A stretch of DNA of 64,000 bases, taken from contig OX457075.1 in assembly GCA_949752795.1 (NCBI GenBank), forward strand, positions 248,001-312,000, read 5' to 3'. This stretch comes from Hyperoodon ampullatus (lineage: Eukaryota > Chordata > Mammalia > Artiodactyla > Ziphiidae). Positions 23,377 through 35,053 of this stretch are shown piece by piece. How positions within the stretch are numbered: the first letter of the stretch is position 1; the number at the start of each line of letters is the position of its first letter. The notes beneath the pieces were generated by a model. The model was not told the origin of the DNA and ran no database searches. It was given only the letters and a program-made list of their open reading frames with translations. The position numbers and the translations under genes are program-made.

Positions 23377-24279
23377 TTACTTTAGCATTTGTTGTAAAGC
23401 TGATTTGGTGGTGCTGAACTCTCTCAGCTTTTGCTTGTCTGTAAAGGTTTTAATTTCTCCATCAAATCTGAATGAGATCCTTGCTGGGTAGAGTAATCTT
23501 GGTTGCAGGTTTTTCTCCTTCATCACTTTAATTATGTCCTGCCACTCCCTTCTGGCTTGTAGAGTTTCTGCTGAGAGATCAGCTGTTAACCTGATGGGGA
23601 TTCCCTTGTGTGTTATTTGTTGTTTTTCCCTTGCTGCTTTTAATATGATTTCTTTGTGTTTAATTTTTGACAGTGTGATTAATATGTGTCTTGGCGTATT
23701 TCTCCTTGGATTTATTCTGTATGGGACTCTCTGTGCCTCCTCGACTTGATTAACTATTTCCTTTCCCATATTAGGGAAGTTTTCAACTATAATCTCTTCA
23801 AATATTTTCTCAGTCCCTTTCTTTTTCTCTTCTTCCTCTGGAACCCCTATAATTCGAATGTTGGTGCATTTAATGTTGTCCCAGAGGTCTCTGAGACTCT
23901 CCTCTGTTCTTTTCATTCTTTTTTCTTTATTTTGCTCTGCATCAGTTATTTCCACTATTTTATCTTCCACCTCACTTATCCATTCTTCTGCCTCAGTTAT
24001 TCTGCTATTGATCCCATCTAGAGTATTTTTCATTTCATTTATTTTGGTTTTAATCGATGCTTGATTCATCTTTCGTTCTTCTAGGTCCTTGTTAACTGTT
24101 TCATGCATTTTGTCTATTCTATTTCCAAGATTTTGGATCTTGGAAATTGAATCTTGGATCAGCTTTTCTATCATTATTCTGAATTCTTTTTCAGGTAGAC
24201 TGCCTATTACCTCTTCATTTGTTAGGTCTGGTAGGTTTTTATTTTTCTCCTTCACCTGCTGTGTGTTTTTCTGTCTCAT
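23377..24279 (-). CDS. L1 ORF1 protein, intact 300-codon frame
   Basis: ORF1p is the L1 RNA-binding chaperone that trimerises on the L1 RNA. The frame is uninterrupted from an ATG (MRQKNTQQVKEKN) to the stop. A coiled-coil-like, heptad-rich region covers about residues 40-115 (ISKIQNLGNRIDKM, INEMKNTLDGINSRITEAEE). The RRM-like domain follows at about 135-220 with NIRIIGVPEEEE and IFEEIIVENFP. The C-terminal domain has WQDIIKVMKEKNLQPRLLYP and GEIKTFTDKQKLREF. The length is close to that of other mammalian ORF1p. ORF2 starts 67 bases downstream, as in L1 bicistronic RNA. It is open by chance or by youth; expression cannot be judged. Confidence 0.88.
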   Translation of the reverse strand: MRQKNTQQVKEKNKNLPDLTNEEVIGSLPEKEFRIMIEKLIQDSISKIQNLGNRIDKMHETVNKDLEERKMNQASIKTKINEMKNTLDGINSRITEAEEWISEVEDKIVEITDAEQNKEKRMKRTEESLRDLWDNIKCTNIRIIGVPEEEEKKKGTEKIFEEIIVENFPNMGKEIVNQVEEAQRVPYRINPRRNTPRHILITLSKIKHKEIILKAAREKQQITHKGIPIRLTADLSAETLQARREWQDIIKVMKEKNLQPRLLYPARISFRFDGEIKTFTDKQKLREFSTTKSALQQMLK

Positions 24280-25030
24280 TTTGCTTATGTTACTGTGTTT
24301 GGGGTCTCCTTTTTGCAGGCTGCAGATTCGTAGTTCCAGTTGTTTTTGGTGTCTTTCCCCAGTGGCTAAGGTTGTTTCAGTAGGTTGTGTAGGCTTCCTA
24401 GTGGGGAGGACTAGTGCCTGTTTTCTCGTGGTTGAGGCTCGATCTTGTCTTTCTGGTGGACAGGTCCACGTCTATTGGTGTGTTTTGGGGTGCCTGTTGC
24501 CTTATTATGTTTTTAGGCAGCCTCTCTGCTAATGGGTGGTGTTGTGTTCCTGTCTTGCTAGTTGCTTGGCATAGGGTGACATGCACTGTAGCTTGCTCTT
24601 CATTGACTTAAGCTGGGTGCTGGTGTTGAGATGGAGATCTCTGGGAGATTTTCGCCACTTGATATTATGTCGAGCTGGGAGGTCTCTTGTGGATCCGTGT
24701 CCTGAAGTTGGCTCTCCCACTTCAGAGGCACAGCACTGACTCCTGGTTGCAGCATCAAGAGGCTTTCATCTACCCTTGCACATTTTGTTTCCTTCTCAGG
24801 CCATGGGAAATATTTCCTTGAAGGCTTCTTACTCTCTTTTCCCTGAAAGACACCATAAGCAAGGCCAGTGGTGGTCGTCAGGGATGGTCGTCTTCCGTGT
24901 GCTGGGCCCACTTCTCCTCCTCTTGAGCTTCCTTTCTCCAGGGTGCCTCTGCGGTCAAAGTTTCAGCCAGACGGCTCGTCTGGTGTGGGCAGCACCACAG
25001 AGTGAACACCCTAGAAGCCCGGGCCTCTAT
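24280..25030 (-). promoter_or_regulatory. L1 5'UTR (outer boundary uncertain)
   Basis: In sense orientation, GTGCCTCTGAAGTGGGAGAG, the GATCCACAAGAG segment and AATATCAAGTGGCGAAAATC align with the 5'UTR of the L1 at 31735. L1 5'UTRs hold the internal pol II promoter. Sequence beyond about 24745 is not clearly alignable. Confidence 0.6.
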
Positions 25031-25837
25031 AATCAAACTTTTAATAAAATTTATATTATTTTTCTAGGACTTCACCCTTGATTTTAATTTCACAATGTAT
25101 TTTCTATGTTTCTGTTTCACTTTAAGTCTTCTTTGATTAATCACTGCATCATCTCCTACCTCTGCATGACCTTGAACTAAATCACAATATAAGCTCCTTG
25201 GCACAAGTTTCAATAATGTTACAGCTTCTGGGAAAGATGTATTTTCTTTGGCCAAAAGCTACAGCATCACTCATAGTCTTCTATCCCAACAGAATCATGT
25301 TTTGCATTGGAATTTTGAGCCAAGTGGAAATGCTGGGTTTATCCGAGTTAAATATTTGTTCATCAACAAGAGAAATATGCCAACTATAGTATACATTTTG
25401 GATTTTTAAAGCATTCATCATATTTGTAACATAATCAGAATATCCTTGTGGGGGATAGATCTCTTTCTATATCATTAAGTTCATTTTGGCCTCTCATCTC
25501 AAGAAATTGTGAAGATATATTCATTCAGAAAGCAAATTGGGGCTCTTCCTATATGAATATTATTAAAAATGCTATAAGGAGTTGTGGTATTAAGGAAGAT
25601 GCTGAAAAGATGAAAACAATAAGAAAGTAATAAGCAAGGAAGGAGAAGTAAAAGAAAAATGTCTCTTCCAGTGCCAGCAGGTCATAGAAAAAGAAGGCAG
25701 ACAGAGATAAGAGCAACCCAGATGCGTCTCTCAAACTGTATGCCCTATTCAGGCTCTGGCCTCAAGGGGGTGATTATCTTAGGGCAGGGACTCTTGCTTT
25801 GATTTATTTTACTTTTTCATTTATTTGTGTATTTATT
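25031..25837. other. Unassigned sequence
   Basis: AT-rich, with no convincing gene or repeat. Confidence 0.4.
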
Positions 25838-26755
25838 TTATTGGGGTAAAAGACACATAGCATAAAATTTACCATCTTAACCATTTTATGTATTAAATAC
25901 ATTCACATCGTTGTACCACCATCACCAACACCCGTTCCTATAATTCTTTTCACCCTGTAAACTAAAATTCTATACTCATTAAACAATAACTCCTCATTCT
26001 CCTCTCCCTTCAGCCTCTGGCAACCACCATTCTCCTTTCTGTCTTTACGATTTTGACTACTCTATGTACCACAAGTAAGTGAAATCATATAGTATTTGCC
26101 TTTTTGTGACTAGCTTATTTCACTTAGCATAATGTCCTCTAGGTTCATCCATGTTGTAGCATATTGTAGAATTTCCTTCCCTTTTAAGGCTGAATAATAT
26201 TTCATTGTATGTATATAACACATGCTTTGAGACACAACTTTTAATTCTTTTGGGTATATATTCAAAAGTGGAATTACTGGATCATATGAGAATTCTATTT
26301 TTAACTTTTTGAGGAACCACCATACTGTTCCACAGTGGCTGTATCATTTTAGATTCCCACCAACAGAGCACAGGGGTTCCAATATCTCCACATCCTCATC
26401 AACAATTGTTGTTTTCTGTTTTTTTAAATAGTCGCCATCCTAATGGGTGTGAGGTATCTCATTATAGTTTTTATTTGCATCTCCCTGATGTTTAGTGATG
26501 TTGAGCATCTTTTCATGTGCTGATTGGCCATTCAAATATCTTCCATGGAGAAATGTCTATTCAAGTCCTTTGCCCATTTTTGAATTAGGGTTTTTTTTTC
26601 TGTTGTTGTTCTTGAGTTTTAGGAGTTCTGTCTATATTCTGGATATTGGTCCCTTATCATAGATATGACTTGCAAATATTTTATCCCATTCTGTATGTTG
26701 CCTTTTTACTCTCTTCATAGGGTATTTTGATGCACAAAAATTTAAAACTTTAATA
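25838..26755 (-). mobile_element. L1M 3' half, antisense
   Basis: Carries the complement of an old L1 3'UTR and ORF2 end: ATAAAATTTACCATCTTAACC, CTTAGCATAATGTCC, TTCATCCATGTTGTAGC, GGATCATATGAGAATTC, CACCATACTGTTCCACAG, ATTCCCACCAACAG, GTGATGTTGAGCATC and AAATGTCTATTCAAGTCC. It stops near 26755 after the GATGCACAAAAATTT segment. Confidence 0.9.
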
Positions 26756-28860
26756 ACAAAAACTCTGCTCCTTTACAGTTCTATTCCCACCACATTAGGT
26801 TGTTTATGTCATAGAATTACATCTTTATGCACTGTATGTTCCAAAACATAAACTGATAGTTCTTTTAAATGCATTAGTCTCTTAAATTATATAGAAAACA
26901 AAGTTACAGTAATACTAGCTGTTTCATTATTTTTTTCTTTAAATGTATTAGTCTCTTAAATCAAGTAGAAAACAAAAAGTGCAGTGTCAAACAATTGTTA
27001 CAATAATACTAGCTTTTATAATTACTCATGTATTTACCTTTATTGAGATCTTATTTATCCGTATGGCTTCAAGTTACTGTTGAGTGTCCTTTCATTTCAC
27101 TTGCAGGACAGGTCTAGTGGTCACCGACTCCCTCAACTTTTGTTTATCTGAGAATGTCTTAATTTCTCCCTCACTTTTGAAGGACAGTTTTGCTGGATAT
27201 AGAATTCTTAGCTGGCAGGTTTTTTTTTCTTTTAGCATCTTGAATATATTAGTCCACTCTCTACTGGTCTCCAAAATTTCTGGTGAGGAATCTGCTGATA
27301 ATCTTAGGATTAATCCGAGAATAGCTGATATGTGATGCTTTGCTTCTCTCTCTTGCTGCTTTCAAGATTTTCTCTTTGATTTTTGATAGTTTGATTATAA
27401 TGTATCTTGGTGTAGGTCTCTTTTTGAGTTGATCTTGCTTGGACTTTGTTGGGCTTCTTGGATGTTCATATTCATGTATTTCATCTTACTTGGGAGTTTT
27501 CAGCCATTATTTCTTCAGATATTTTCTCTGCCCCCTTTTCTCCCTCTTCTTCTTCTGGGACTCCCATGATGCATATGTTGGTTTGTTTGATGGTATCCTA
27601 CTGATTCCTTAGGCTCTGTTTATGTTTCTTCAATCTTTTCTCTTTCTATTCCTCAGACTGAATAATTTTCACTGTCATATTTTCAAGTTTGCTAATTCTG
27701 TCTTCTGCCTCCTCCAATCTGACTTTGAATCCCTCTAGCCAATTTTTCATTTTAGCTATTGTACTTTTCAGCTCCAGGATTTCTTTTTTTCCCCAGGTTT
27801 TCTATCTCTTTATTGATATTGATATTTCCATTTTGTTCACAAATCATTTTCTTGACTTTCTCTACATCTTCCTTTAGTTCTTTGAGCATCTTTAAGACAG
27901 TTGTTTTGAAAACTTTGCCTAGTATATTTGCCATTAGATCTTTTAAAGGAACAGTTTCTGTTGATTTATTTTTTCTTTTGAGTGGGCTATACATTCCTGT
28001 TTCTTTGTATGCCTTGTGATTTTTAGTTTAACCTTGAACATTTGAATCTAATAACGTGGTAACTCTAGAAATCAGATTCTCTCCCTTTCCAGGGTTTGTT
28101 GTATTTATATTTATATTTATATTTATATTTATATTTATATTTATATTTATATTTATATTTATATTTATATTTATATTTATATTTATATTGTTGCAGGCTG
28201 TCTCTGTGCCAAAGATCAGACTGAGATGTAACTTAAGGTCTTTGCAGGTCTTTTCTGAGCCTTTCCCTGGGAATACACAGTCAGCTTCTAATTTTCTCCA
28301 TAAAGGCCGTAGTGTTTGAATGCCCTAGTCTTTAATGTCTGCCTCCAAAAAGGGCAAAAAATGAAAAATGAAGGGGGAAAACGGTACCAGCTCTTTAAAT
28401 CCCCTGGAAATCACTTCAGCTGGATGGGGAGGGACTTGCATAAAGGAGAGAGTAGGTACAGCAACAATGGCTACCCACCTCTTTGTCTGCACCTCTGTGA
28501 TCAGAAGCAGCAATCAGTGATCAGAGTACAGATCCCTGATATTTGGAGGACATAGTCTTTTTTGACCACCCTGTTTCCTGTAAGCTGTGTGCAAGCTGCT
28601 CTAAGAACATGTATATAGCTGCCAGACACATGGCTGGGTGTGGGAGTTGGGTAGCTGCTACTGTGCTAAGAGCTAAAATTGGCCGAAATTAACCACAATT
28701 TGCCATCCAAGTCTCCCCTGGAAGTTTCAAGGCTTCAACAGACTCCAGTGCTCTAAAATAGTTACATCAGACAGATTCTGATAGTGCAATCATTGTCTAG
28801 GTGGGGAGACAGATTCCTGGTGCTTCCTACTCCACTATCTTCCCAGAATCTTCTTCAATT
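26756..28860 (-). mobile_element. L1M/HAL1-like ORF1 and 5' region, antisense
   Basis: The minus strand holds a degraded ORF1 of the older L1/HAL1 type. Readable blocks are WTNIFKMLKEKKTCQLRILY with GEIKTFSDKQKLRE (27092-27274) and LKDLMANILGKVFKT with VLKMLKELKEDVEKVKKM (27752-27994). A 5' region follows to about 28860 and includes an (ATATTT)n microsatellite. It directly abuts the L1M 3' half at 25838-26755, with the central ORF2 missing. That arrangement suggests either a HAL1-type element or a large deletion. Confidence 0.7.
28090..28189 (+). repeat. (TTTATA)n hexanucleotide microsatellite
   Basis: About 16 near-perfect copies of TATTTA over 100 bases, within the 5' region of the old L1 block. 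Confidence 0.93.
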
Positions 28861-28945
28861 TATATTTAAGGTTTAGTAAGGAGATTGCCTCACAGGTTGC
28901 TCTGGCACCAACCTGAGGGCAGCTGCCTCAAAGTAAGTTCAGGGG

Positions 28946-29146
28946 GGTCTTCCCTGGTGGCGCAGTGGTTGAGAGTCCGCCTGCCAATGCAGGGGACACG
29001 GGTTCGTGCCCCAGTCCAGGGAGATCCCACATGCCGTGGAGCGGCTAGGCCCGTGAGCCATGGCTGCTGAGCCTGTGCGTCCAGAGCCTGTGCTCCGCAA
29101 TGGGAGAGGCCACAACAGTGAGAGGCCCACGTATGGCAAAAAAAAA
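28946..29146 (+). mobile_element. CHR-type SINE
   Basis: Complete body with a short A tail. The target-site duplication AAAGTAAGTTCAGGGG is at 28930-28945 and 29147-29162. Confidence 0.95.
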
Positions 29147-29162
29147 AAAGTAAGTTCAGGGG

Positions 29163-30095
29163 TACAGTGTAGTTAGACAGAGGGAAACCCTGAGTTTAAC
29201 CTTACTGAGTCTACCTCAGTTTCCTTGTTGTGGATAGGCCTCAGAACTAACCACATGCTGATGAGAAACATGAAAGCAGCTGCACTGAGAATAGAGTGAG
29301 TGTCGTAGGGCCAGCAGTGATGAAAGATGAGGTGATTCCATGGTAGAGCCCAAGGGAGGCATAGCCTAGGCCATGGAGTAGATAGCACATATGACAGATA
29401 TTTAGAAGCGTCTATAGCAGTAGCAGCAACTGGGAGGAGGCCCAATCAGCCAGGGAGCAATGCTGGGCCTACCAGAACCTGAGAGATCAGATGATGAGTC
29501 ACAGTAGCCACAGGCTTCAGCAGACTCCATCAGCTGAATACCCAGAGGTGGGACCAGTTGGCTTTCCACAACCCAGGCAGTCCAGATGGCCATTCCCCAT
29601 GAGAGGCCAGCATAGATCCAGAGGATGCCATGGATCCAGCTCCCCAGCTGCTGACACATGATCACATAAGCCTCCACTGCCACCTCTTTTCATGGGTACT
29701 ATCCTGGGTGTGGGGGGAAGAATCTGGGAAACTGAGCTTTTTTAAGTTAAAAAGACAGAATTAATCTAAAGAGACTCTTTAAACTTATCAGACTAATTTT
29801 ACCAGGTAGGATTTCTTTCTTAAATCTAAAACAAGATTTTTGTTACCAAGAAGAAAAGATCAAATCAAGGACAAAATAAAGAAATATAGAAGTATTAATG
29901 ATAATAATATCTTTGCAATGGAATCACAAATTTACTCACATTTTACACTCACATTTTATATTAGTCCCTGAAACACTTAATTCTATGAATGAAGCTCATA
30001 AAAATAATATATTAAACAAAATAATTTTGGGATGGGGAAACACTGCTGTAAAATATCTTAAAAACAAGGTGATTATCAACATAGCCTCTGACACA
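29163..30095. other. Unassigned sequence
   Basis: Two minus-strand open frames of about 90 codons (29173-29445 and 29402-29683) look tryptophan-rich and hydrophobic. They match no family I recognise and are not flanked by splice sites or a poly(A) signal. No gene is called. Confidence 0.35.
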
Positions 30096-30119
30096 GTAAG
30101 ATGCTATTTATCAATCTCC

Positions 30120-30290
30120 CATTTCAGCACCTCTATACTTACTGTTCCTTCTTCCTGGAATGTTCTTCCCCGAAATGCCTGAGTGGCTGAGAATTTACTG
30201 CTATCAGATCCTTATTTAAATCATTTTCTCAGGGAGGCTGTCTTCCTCCCCTATATAATATTCCACCCCCTTCAAACCTTCTGTACAAAT
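30120..30290. mobile_element. L2 fragment
   Basis: Contains CTTCCTGGAATGTTCTTCCCC, TCTCAGGGAGGCTGTCTTCC and the intervening pattern of the ancient L2 LINE 3' region. Confidence 0.65.
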
Positions 30291-30689
30291 AACTCCCAAA
30301 TATGAGTGCCTTGACATGAGAAGTGTTTATTTCTTACTCCTGTCCTGGTCTGGGCATAGGTGCTATTCTCCTGGGTGGCTTGTCTCTAAGCACTGCTCAG
30401 AAAGCCAGACTTCTTTTATGTTGTAATGCTGCCATCTTTCAACATGTAGCCTTCATGGTCTAGGGAAGGGAGAAGAGGTGATAAGGAAGGTACATTGTAT
30501 AATAAATCATCTCAGTCTAGAAATGACCAACGTTAGTTCTGCTCACATTTCATTGGATAGAACTAGTCACATGGCCACTTAATCATAAGGCAGCCTGGAA
30601 AATATAGAAGCACATAGTGATTGGTAAAAACCAATATATTTGCCTTCTGGTCACCAAATATCTATTTGTTCCCCTTTTCCCTGTGGCAG

Positions 30690-31130
30690 ACAATGAGCTA
30701 AGTCCCCTTGTAAAATATCTTTCCTTGAGTGTGGATGAGATCTGTGACTTGCTTCTAACCAATAGAATATGGCAAAAATGATAGAATGTTACTCAATTGA
30801 TTAAGGTATACTGTATAAGACTCTGTCTTAGAAGACTGGAAAGGTAGATTCTCTTGCTAGCTTTGAAGGAACAAGATGCCATTAGTTCTAGAGCCATAAG
30901 GAAATGAATTTTGCCAACACATTGAGTGGGTAGATTTTTGCACAGTCAAACCTTCAGATGAGAATGGAACTCAGCAGACACCTTGTGAGACCATGAGCAG
31001 ACATCCCAATTAAGCTTTGCTCACATTTTCAACCCACAGAAACTGTCAGGTAATAACTGTGTGCTGTGTTAAGCCACTAAGGTTGTGGTAATTTGTTATG
31101 CAACAATAAAAAAACAATACATTCCTATAT
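30690..31130 (+). mobile_element. Old MLT1-type MaLR LTR
   Basis: Diverged LTR. TGGATGAGATCTGTGACTTG and CTTCTAACCAATAGAATATGG start it, and CTGTGTTAAGCCACTAAGG followed by GTAATTTGTTATGCAACAATA ends it, as in older MLT1 LTRs. Confidence 0.7.
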
Positions 31131-31717
31131 TTAAAAAAACATTCATTTTTTCACTAAGGAAGAAAATACAGTCATTTTCCCTAGATCTTTGGGTGATGTG
31201 CAGTTCTCTCCATCAAGTCCAGATGTGGTGACTCCTGGTATAGCAACTTAGGGTATATAGCAACCCATGGTCAAAAGGACAAGAGATCTGCCTCCTCTGA
31301 AATCCAATAGATAATGGACACCCACAATAGATACTCACATTTGGAAAAAAAAAGAATGGAAAACACACAGCAGTCTCTTGTCCAGAGTAATTCTGAAACC
31401 CTGTGAGTAGGCACTGTGATATATCCCCACCTGCCCTGGCAGTTTGGGAAGTTTCATGATTAAATTCTGGTTCTGCCCTCAGGGAGGACCACCCTTGTAC
31501 ATTGTTCCCTCTATCTCCATCCTTTCCTTTTCTCCTCTGTGAGGTTCTTTCTTTCCCATTACTCTCCTTGAGATCCTTTAAGGGATCTCCTTGGTGGGGT
31601 GTGTATAGCATTCAAAACCTGCTTCCTCACATGGAAAATTGTTCTGAAACTTAAACTGATAAAAAACTTTTTAGTCTGGGTGGGCTAATAATTTCTCTGG
31701 TAATATAATTTCTTCTA
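31131..31717. other. Unassigned sequence
   Basis: Target region left of the full-length L1. No gene recognised. Confidence 0.4.
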
Positions 31718-31734
31718 AAATAAATAGGTTTCTG
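31718..31734 (+). repeat. Target-site duplication, left copy
   Basis: AAATAAATAGGTTTCTG, identical over 17 bases to 39470-39486, brackets the L1 between them. Confidence 0.95.
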
Positions 31735-33864
31735 TCTCGACCTTCAAGATGGCAGAGGAGTAAGACATGGAGATCACCATCCTCCCCACAAATACATCAG
31801 AAATTCATCTACGTGTGGAACAACTCCTACAGAACACCTACTGAATGCTGGCAGAAGACCTCAGGCCTCCCAAAAGGCAAGAAATTCCCCACGTACCTGA
31901 GTAGGGCAAAAGAAAAAAGAATAAACAGAGACAAAAGAATAGAGATGGGACCTGCACCAGTGGGAGGGAACTGTGGAGGAGGAAAAGTTTCCACACACTA
32001 GGAGCCCCTTCGCGGGCGGAGACTGCGGGTGGCGGAGGGGGGAAGCACAGCCACAGGGGTGCAGAGGGCAAAGTGGAGAGATTCACGCACAGAGGATCTG
32101 AGCCGACCAACACTCACCAGCCCAAGAGGCTTTTCTGCTCACCTGCCATGGCGGGTGGGGGCTGGGAGCTGAGGGTCCGGCTTCAGAGGTCAGATCACAG
32201 GGAGAGGACTGGGGCTGGCTGCGTGAACACAGACTGAAGGGGGCTAGTGCACCACAGCTAGCCAGGAGGGAGTCCAGGAAAAAGTCTGGACATGCCTAAG
32301 AGGCAAGAGACCATTGTTTCGGGGTGGGCTAAGAGAGGGGATTCAGGGGACCGCCTAAATGAGCTCAAGAGATGGGCACGAGCCACGGCAATCAGCACAG
32401 ACACCAGAGACACGCATGAAATGCTAAGGCTGCTGCTGCAGCCACCAAGAATCCTGTGTGCAAGCACAGTTCACTATCCACACTTCCCCTCCTGGGAGAT
32501 TGTGCAGCCTGCCACTGCCAGGGTCCCGTGATCCAGGGACAACTTCCCCGGGAGAACACACAGCAGGCCTCAGGCTGTTGCAATGTTATGCCGGCCTCTG
32601 CCGCTGCAGGCTCGCCCTCCCCGTGGCCTGAGTGAGCCAAAGCCCCTTAATTAGCTACTACTTTAACTCCATCCTGTCTGAGCAAAGAACAGACGCCCTC
32701 AGGCGACCTACACGCAGAGGCGGGGCCAAATCCAAAGCTGAACCCCAGGAGCTGTGCGAATAAAGAAGAGAAAGGGAAATCTCTCCCAGCAGCCTCAGGA
32801 ACAGCAGATTAAATATCCAGAATCAACTTGATGTACCCTGCAACTGTGGAATACCTGACTAGACAACAAATCATCCCAAAATTGAGGCAGTGAACTTTGG
32901 GAGCAACTGTAGACTTGGGGTTTGCTTCCTGCATCTAATTTGTTTCTGGTTTTATGTTTATCATAGTTTAGTATTTAGAGTTTATTATCATTGGTAGATT
33001 TGTTTATTGATTTGGTTGCTCTCTTTCTTTTTTTTAAAAAAATATATTTTTCTTTTTGTGAGTGTATATGTGTATACTTCTTTGTGTGATTTTGTCTGTA
33101 TAGCTTTGCTTTTACCATTTGTCCTAGGGTTCTGTATGTCCATTTTTGGGTTTTTTTTTTACTATAGTTTTTATTGCTTGTTATCATTGGTGGATTTGTT
33201 TTTTGGTTTGGTTACTCTCTTCTTTCTTTCTTTTTTTTTCTTTTTTATTACTTTTTAATTTTTTAATTTTTAATAATTAAAAAATATTTATTTTAATAAC
33301 TTTCTTCTTCCTTCCTTCCTTCCTTCCTTCCTTCCTTCCTTCCTTCCTCACTCTCTCCCTTTTCTTCTGAGCCATGTGACTGACAGGGTTTTCGTTCTCC
33401 AGCCGGGTGTCAGGCCTGTGCCTCTGAGGTGAGAGAGCTAAGTTCAGGACACTGGTCCGCCAGAAACCTCCTGGATCCACGTAATATCAAATGGCGAAAG
33501 CTCTCCCAGGGATCTCCATCTCAAAGCTAAGACCCAGCACCACTCAACGACCAGCAAGCTACAGTGCTGGACACCCTATGCAAACAACTAGCAAGACAGG
33601 AACACAACCCCACCCATTAACAGAGAGGGTGCTTAAAATCATAATAAGGTCACAGACAACCCCCAAACACACCACTGGACGTACTCCTGCCCACCAGAAA
33701 GACAAGATCAGCCTCATTCACCAGAACACTGGCACGAGTGTCCTCCACCAGCCTACACAGCACACTGAAGCAACTTAAGCCACTGGGGGCAGACACCAAA
33801 AACGATGGGAACTATGAACCTGCAGCACTGGAAAAGAAGACCCAAACACAGTAAATGAAACAAA
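31735..33864 (+). promoter_or_regulatory. L1 5'UTR (2.1 kb)
   Basis: Untranslated region of the full-length L1, where the family's internal pol II promoter lies. GC-rich and CpG-containing from about 31990 to 32780, then T-rich with a (TTCC)n run at 33304-33347. About twice the length of the human L1 5'UTR. Confidence 0.75.
33304..33347 (+). repeat. (TTCC)n simple repeat in the L1 5'UTR
   Basis: Near-perfect TTCC units, about 11 copies. Confidence 0.95.
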
Positions 33865-34522
33865 ATGAGAAGGCAGAGAAACACACAGCAGATGAAAGAG
33901 TAAGGTAAAAACCCACCAGACCAAACAATTGAAGAGGTAATAGGCAGTCTATCTGAAAAAGAATTCAGAATAGTCATAGTAAAGCTGATCCAAAATGTTG
34001 GAAATAGAATGAAGAAAATACAATAAATGTTTAACAAGGACCTAGAAGAACTAAAGAGCAAACAAACAATGATGAACAACACAATAAATGAAATTAAACA
34101 TTCACTAGAAGGAATCAATAGGAGAATAACTGAGTCAGAAGAACGGATAAGTGACCTGGAAGATAAAATAGTGGAAATAACTACTGCAGAGCAGAATAAA
34201 GAAAAAAAGAATGAAAAGAATTGAGGGCATTCTTAGAGACCTCTGGGACAGCATTAAACACACCAACATTCGAATTATAGGGGTTCCAGAAGAAAAAGCA
34301 AAAAAGAAAGGGACTGAGAAAATATTTGAAGTGATAATAGTTGAAAACTTCCCTAATATGGGAAAGGAAATAGTCAAGTCCAAGAAGCACAGAGAAACCC
34401 ATACAGGATAAATCCAAGAAGAAACACAAGAGGACACATATTAATCAAACTATCAAAAATTAAATACAAAGAGAAAATATTAAAAGCAGCAAGGAAAAAA
34501 CAACAAATAAAATACAAGGGAA

Positions 34523-34755
34523 GGGCTTCCCTGGTGGCAGAGTGGTTGAGAGTCCTCCTGCTGATGCAGGGGATGCGGGTTTGTGCCCCGGTCCAGGAAG
34601 ATCCCACATGCCGCAGAGCAGCTGGGCCCATGAACCATGACCACTGAGCCTGTGCGTCTGGAGGCTGTGCCCTGTGGCGGGAGAGGCCCCAGTGGTGAGA
34701 GACCCATGTACCGCAAAAAAAAAAAAAAAAAAAAAAAAAACAGAAAACAAAAAAA
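34523..34755 (+). mobile_element. CHR-type SINE inside L1 ORF1, sense
   Basis: Full body with a long A tail ending in CAGAAAACAAAA. ACAAGGGAA is repeated at 34514-34522 and 34756-34764. The body is somewhat diverged (GTGGCAGAGTGG in the A box), suggesting it is older than its neighbour. Confidence 0.92.
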
Positions 34756-34832
34756 ACAAGGGAAATCCCCATAGGGTTAACAGCTGATCTCTCAGCAGAA
34801 ATGCTGCAAGCCAGACGGGAGCAGCAGGACAT

Positions 34833-35053
34833 TTTTTTTTTTTTTTTTTTTTTTTTTTTGTGGTACGCGGGCCTCTCACTGTTGTGGCCTCTCCCATTGC
34901 GGAGCACAGGCTCCGGACGTGCAGGCTCAGCGGCCATGGCTCATGGGCGCAGCCGCTCCGCAGCATGTGGGATTTTCCCGGACCAGGGCACGAACCCATG
35001 TCCCCTGCATTGGCAGGCGGACTCTCAACCACTGCGCCACCAGGGAAGCCCAA
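34833..35053 (-). mobile_element. CHR-type SINE inside L1 ORF1, antisense
   Basis: T run at 34832-34859, then the full complement ending CAGGGAAGCCCA. The duplication AGCAGGACAT is at 34823-34832 and 35054-35063. It lies only about 80 bases from the opposed SINE at 34523. Confidence 0.93.

Larger units (their letters stand above)
19135..25030 (-). mobile_element. Long L1 LINE, antisense, ORF1 intact
   Basis: Antisense element with an A/T-rich tail at 19135-19168, the 3'UTR, ORF2 (19477-23309), a 67-base inter-ORF gap, ORF1 (23377-24279) and 5'UTR sequence above 24280. The 5'UTR matches the other L1 at about 33420-33520 (AATATCAAATGGCGAAA-like segment) as far as roughly 24745. The region from there to 25030 may be more 5'UTR or flank, so the outer end is uncertain. 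No target-site duplication was found. No SINE has inserted. It is the least decayed L1 in the window. Confidence 0.88.

Noticed and set aside
28090..28189. Regular short repeats that might suggest an array with spacers
   Set aside because: A pure TATTTA microsatellite with no spacers; not a CRISPR array, and the DNA is mammalian.
29173..29683. Two hydrophobic, Trp-rich minus-strand frames that resemble membrane protein segments
   Set aside because: No family recognised, frames overlap and shift, no start context, poly(A) signal or splice sites.
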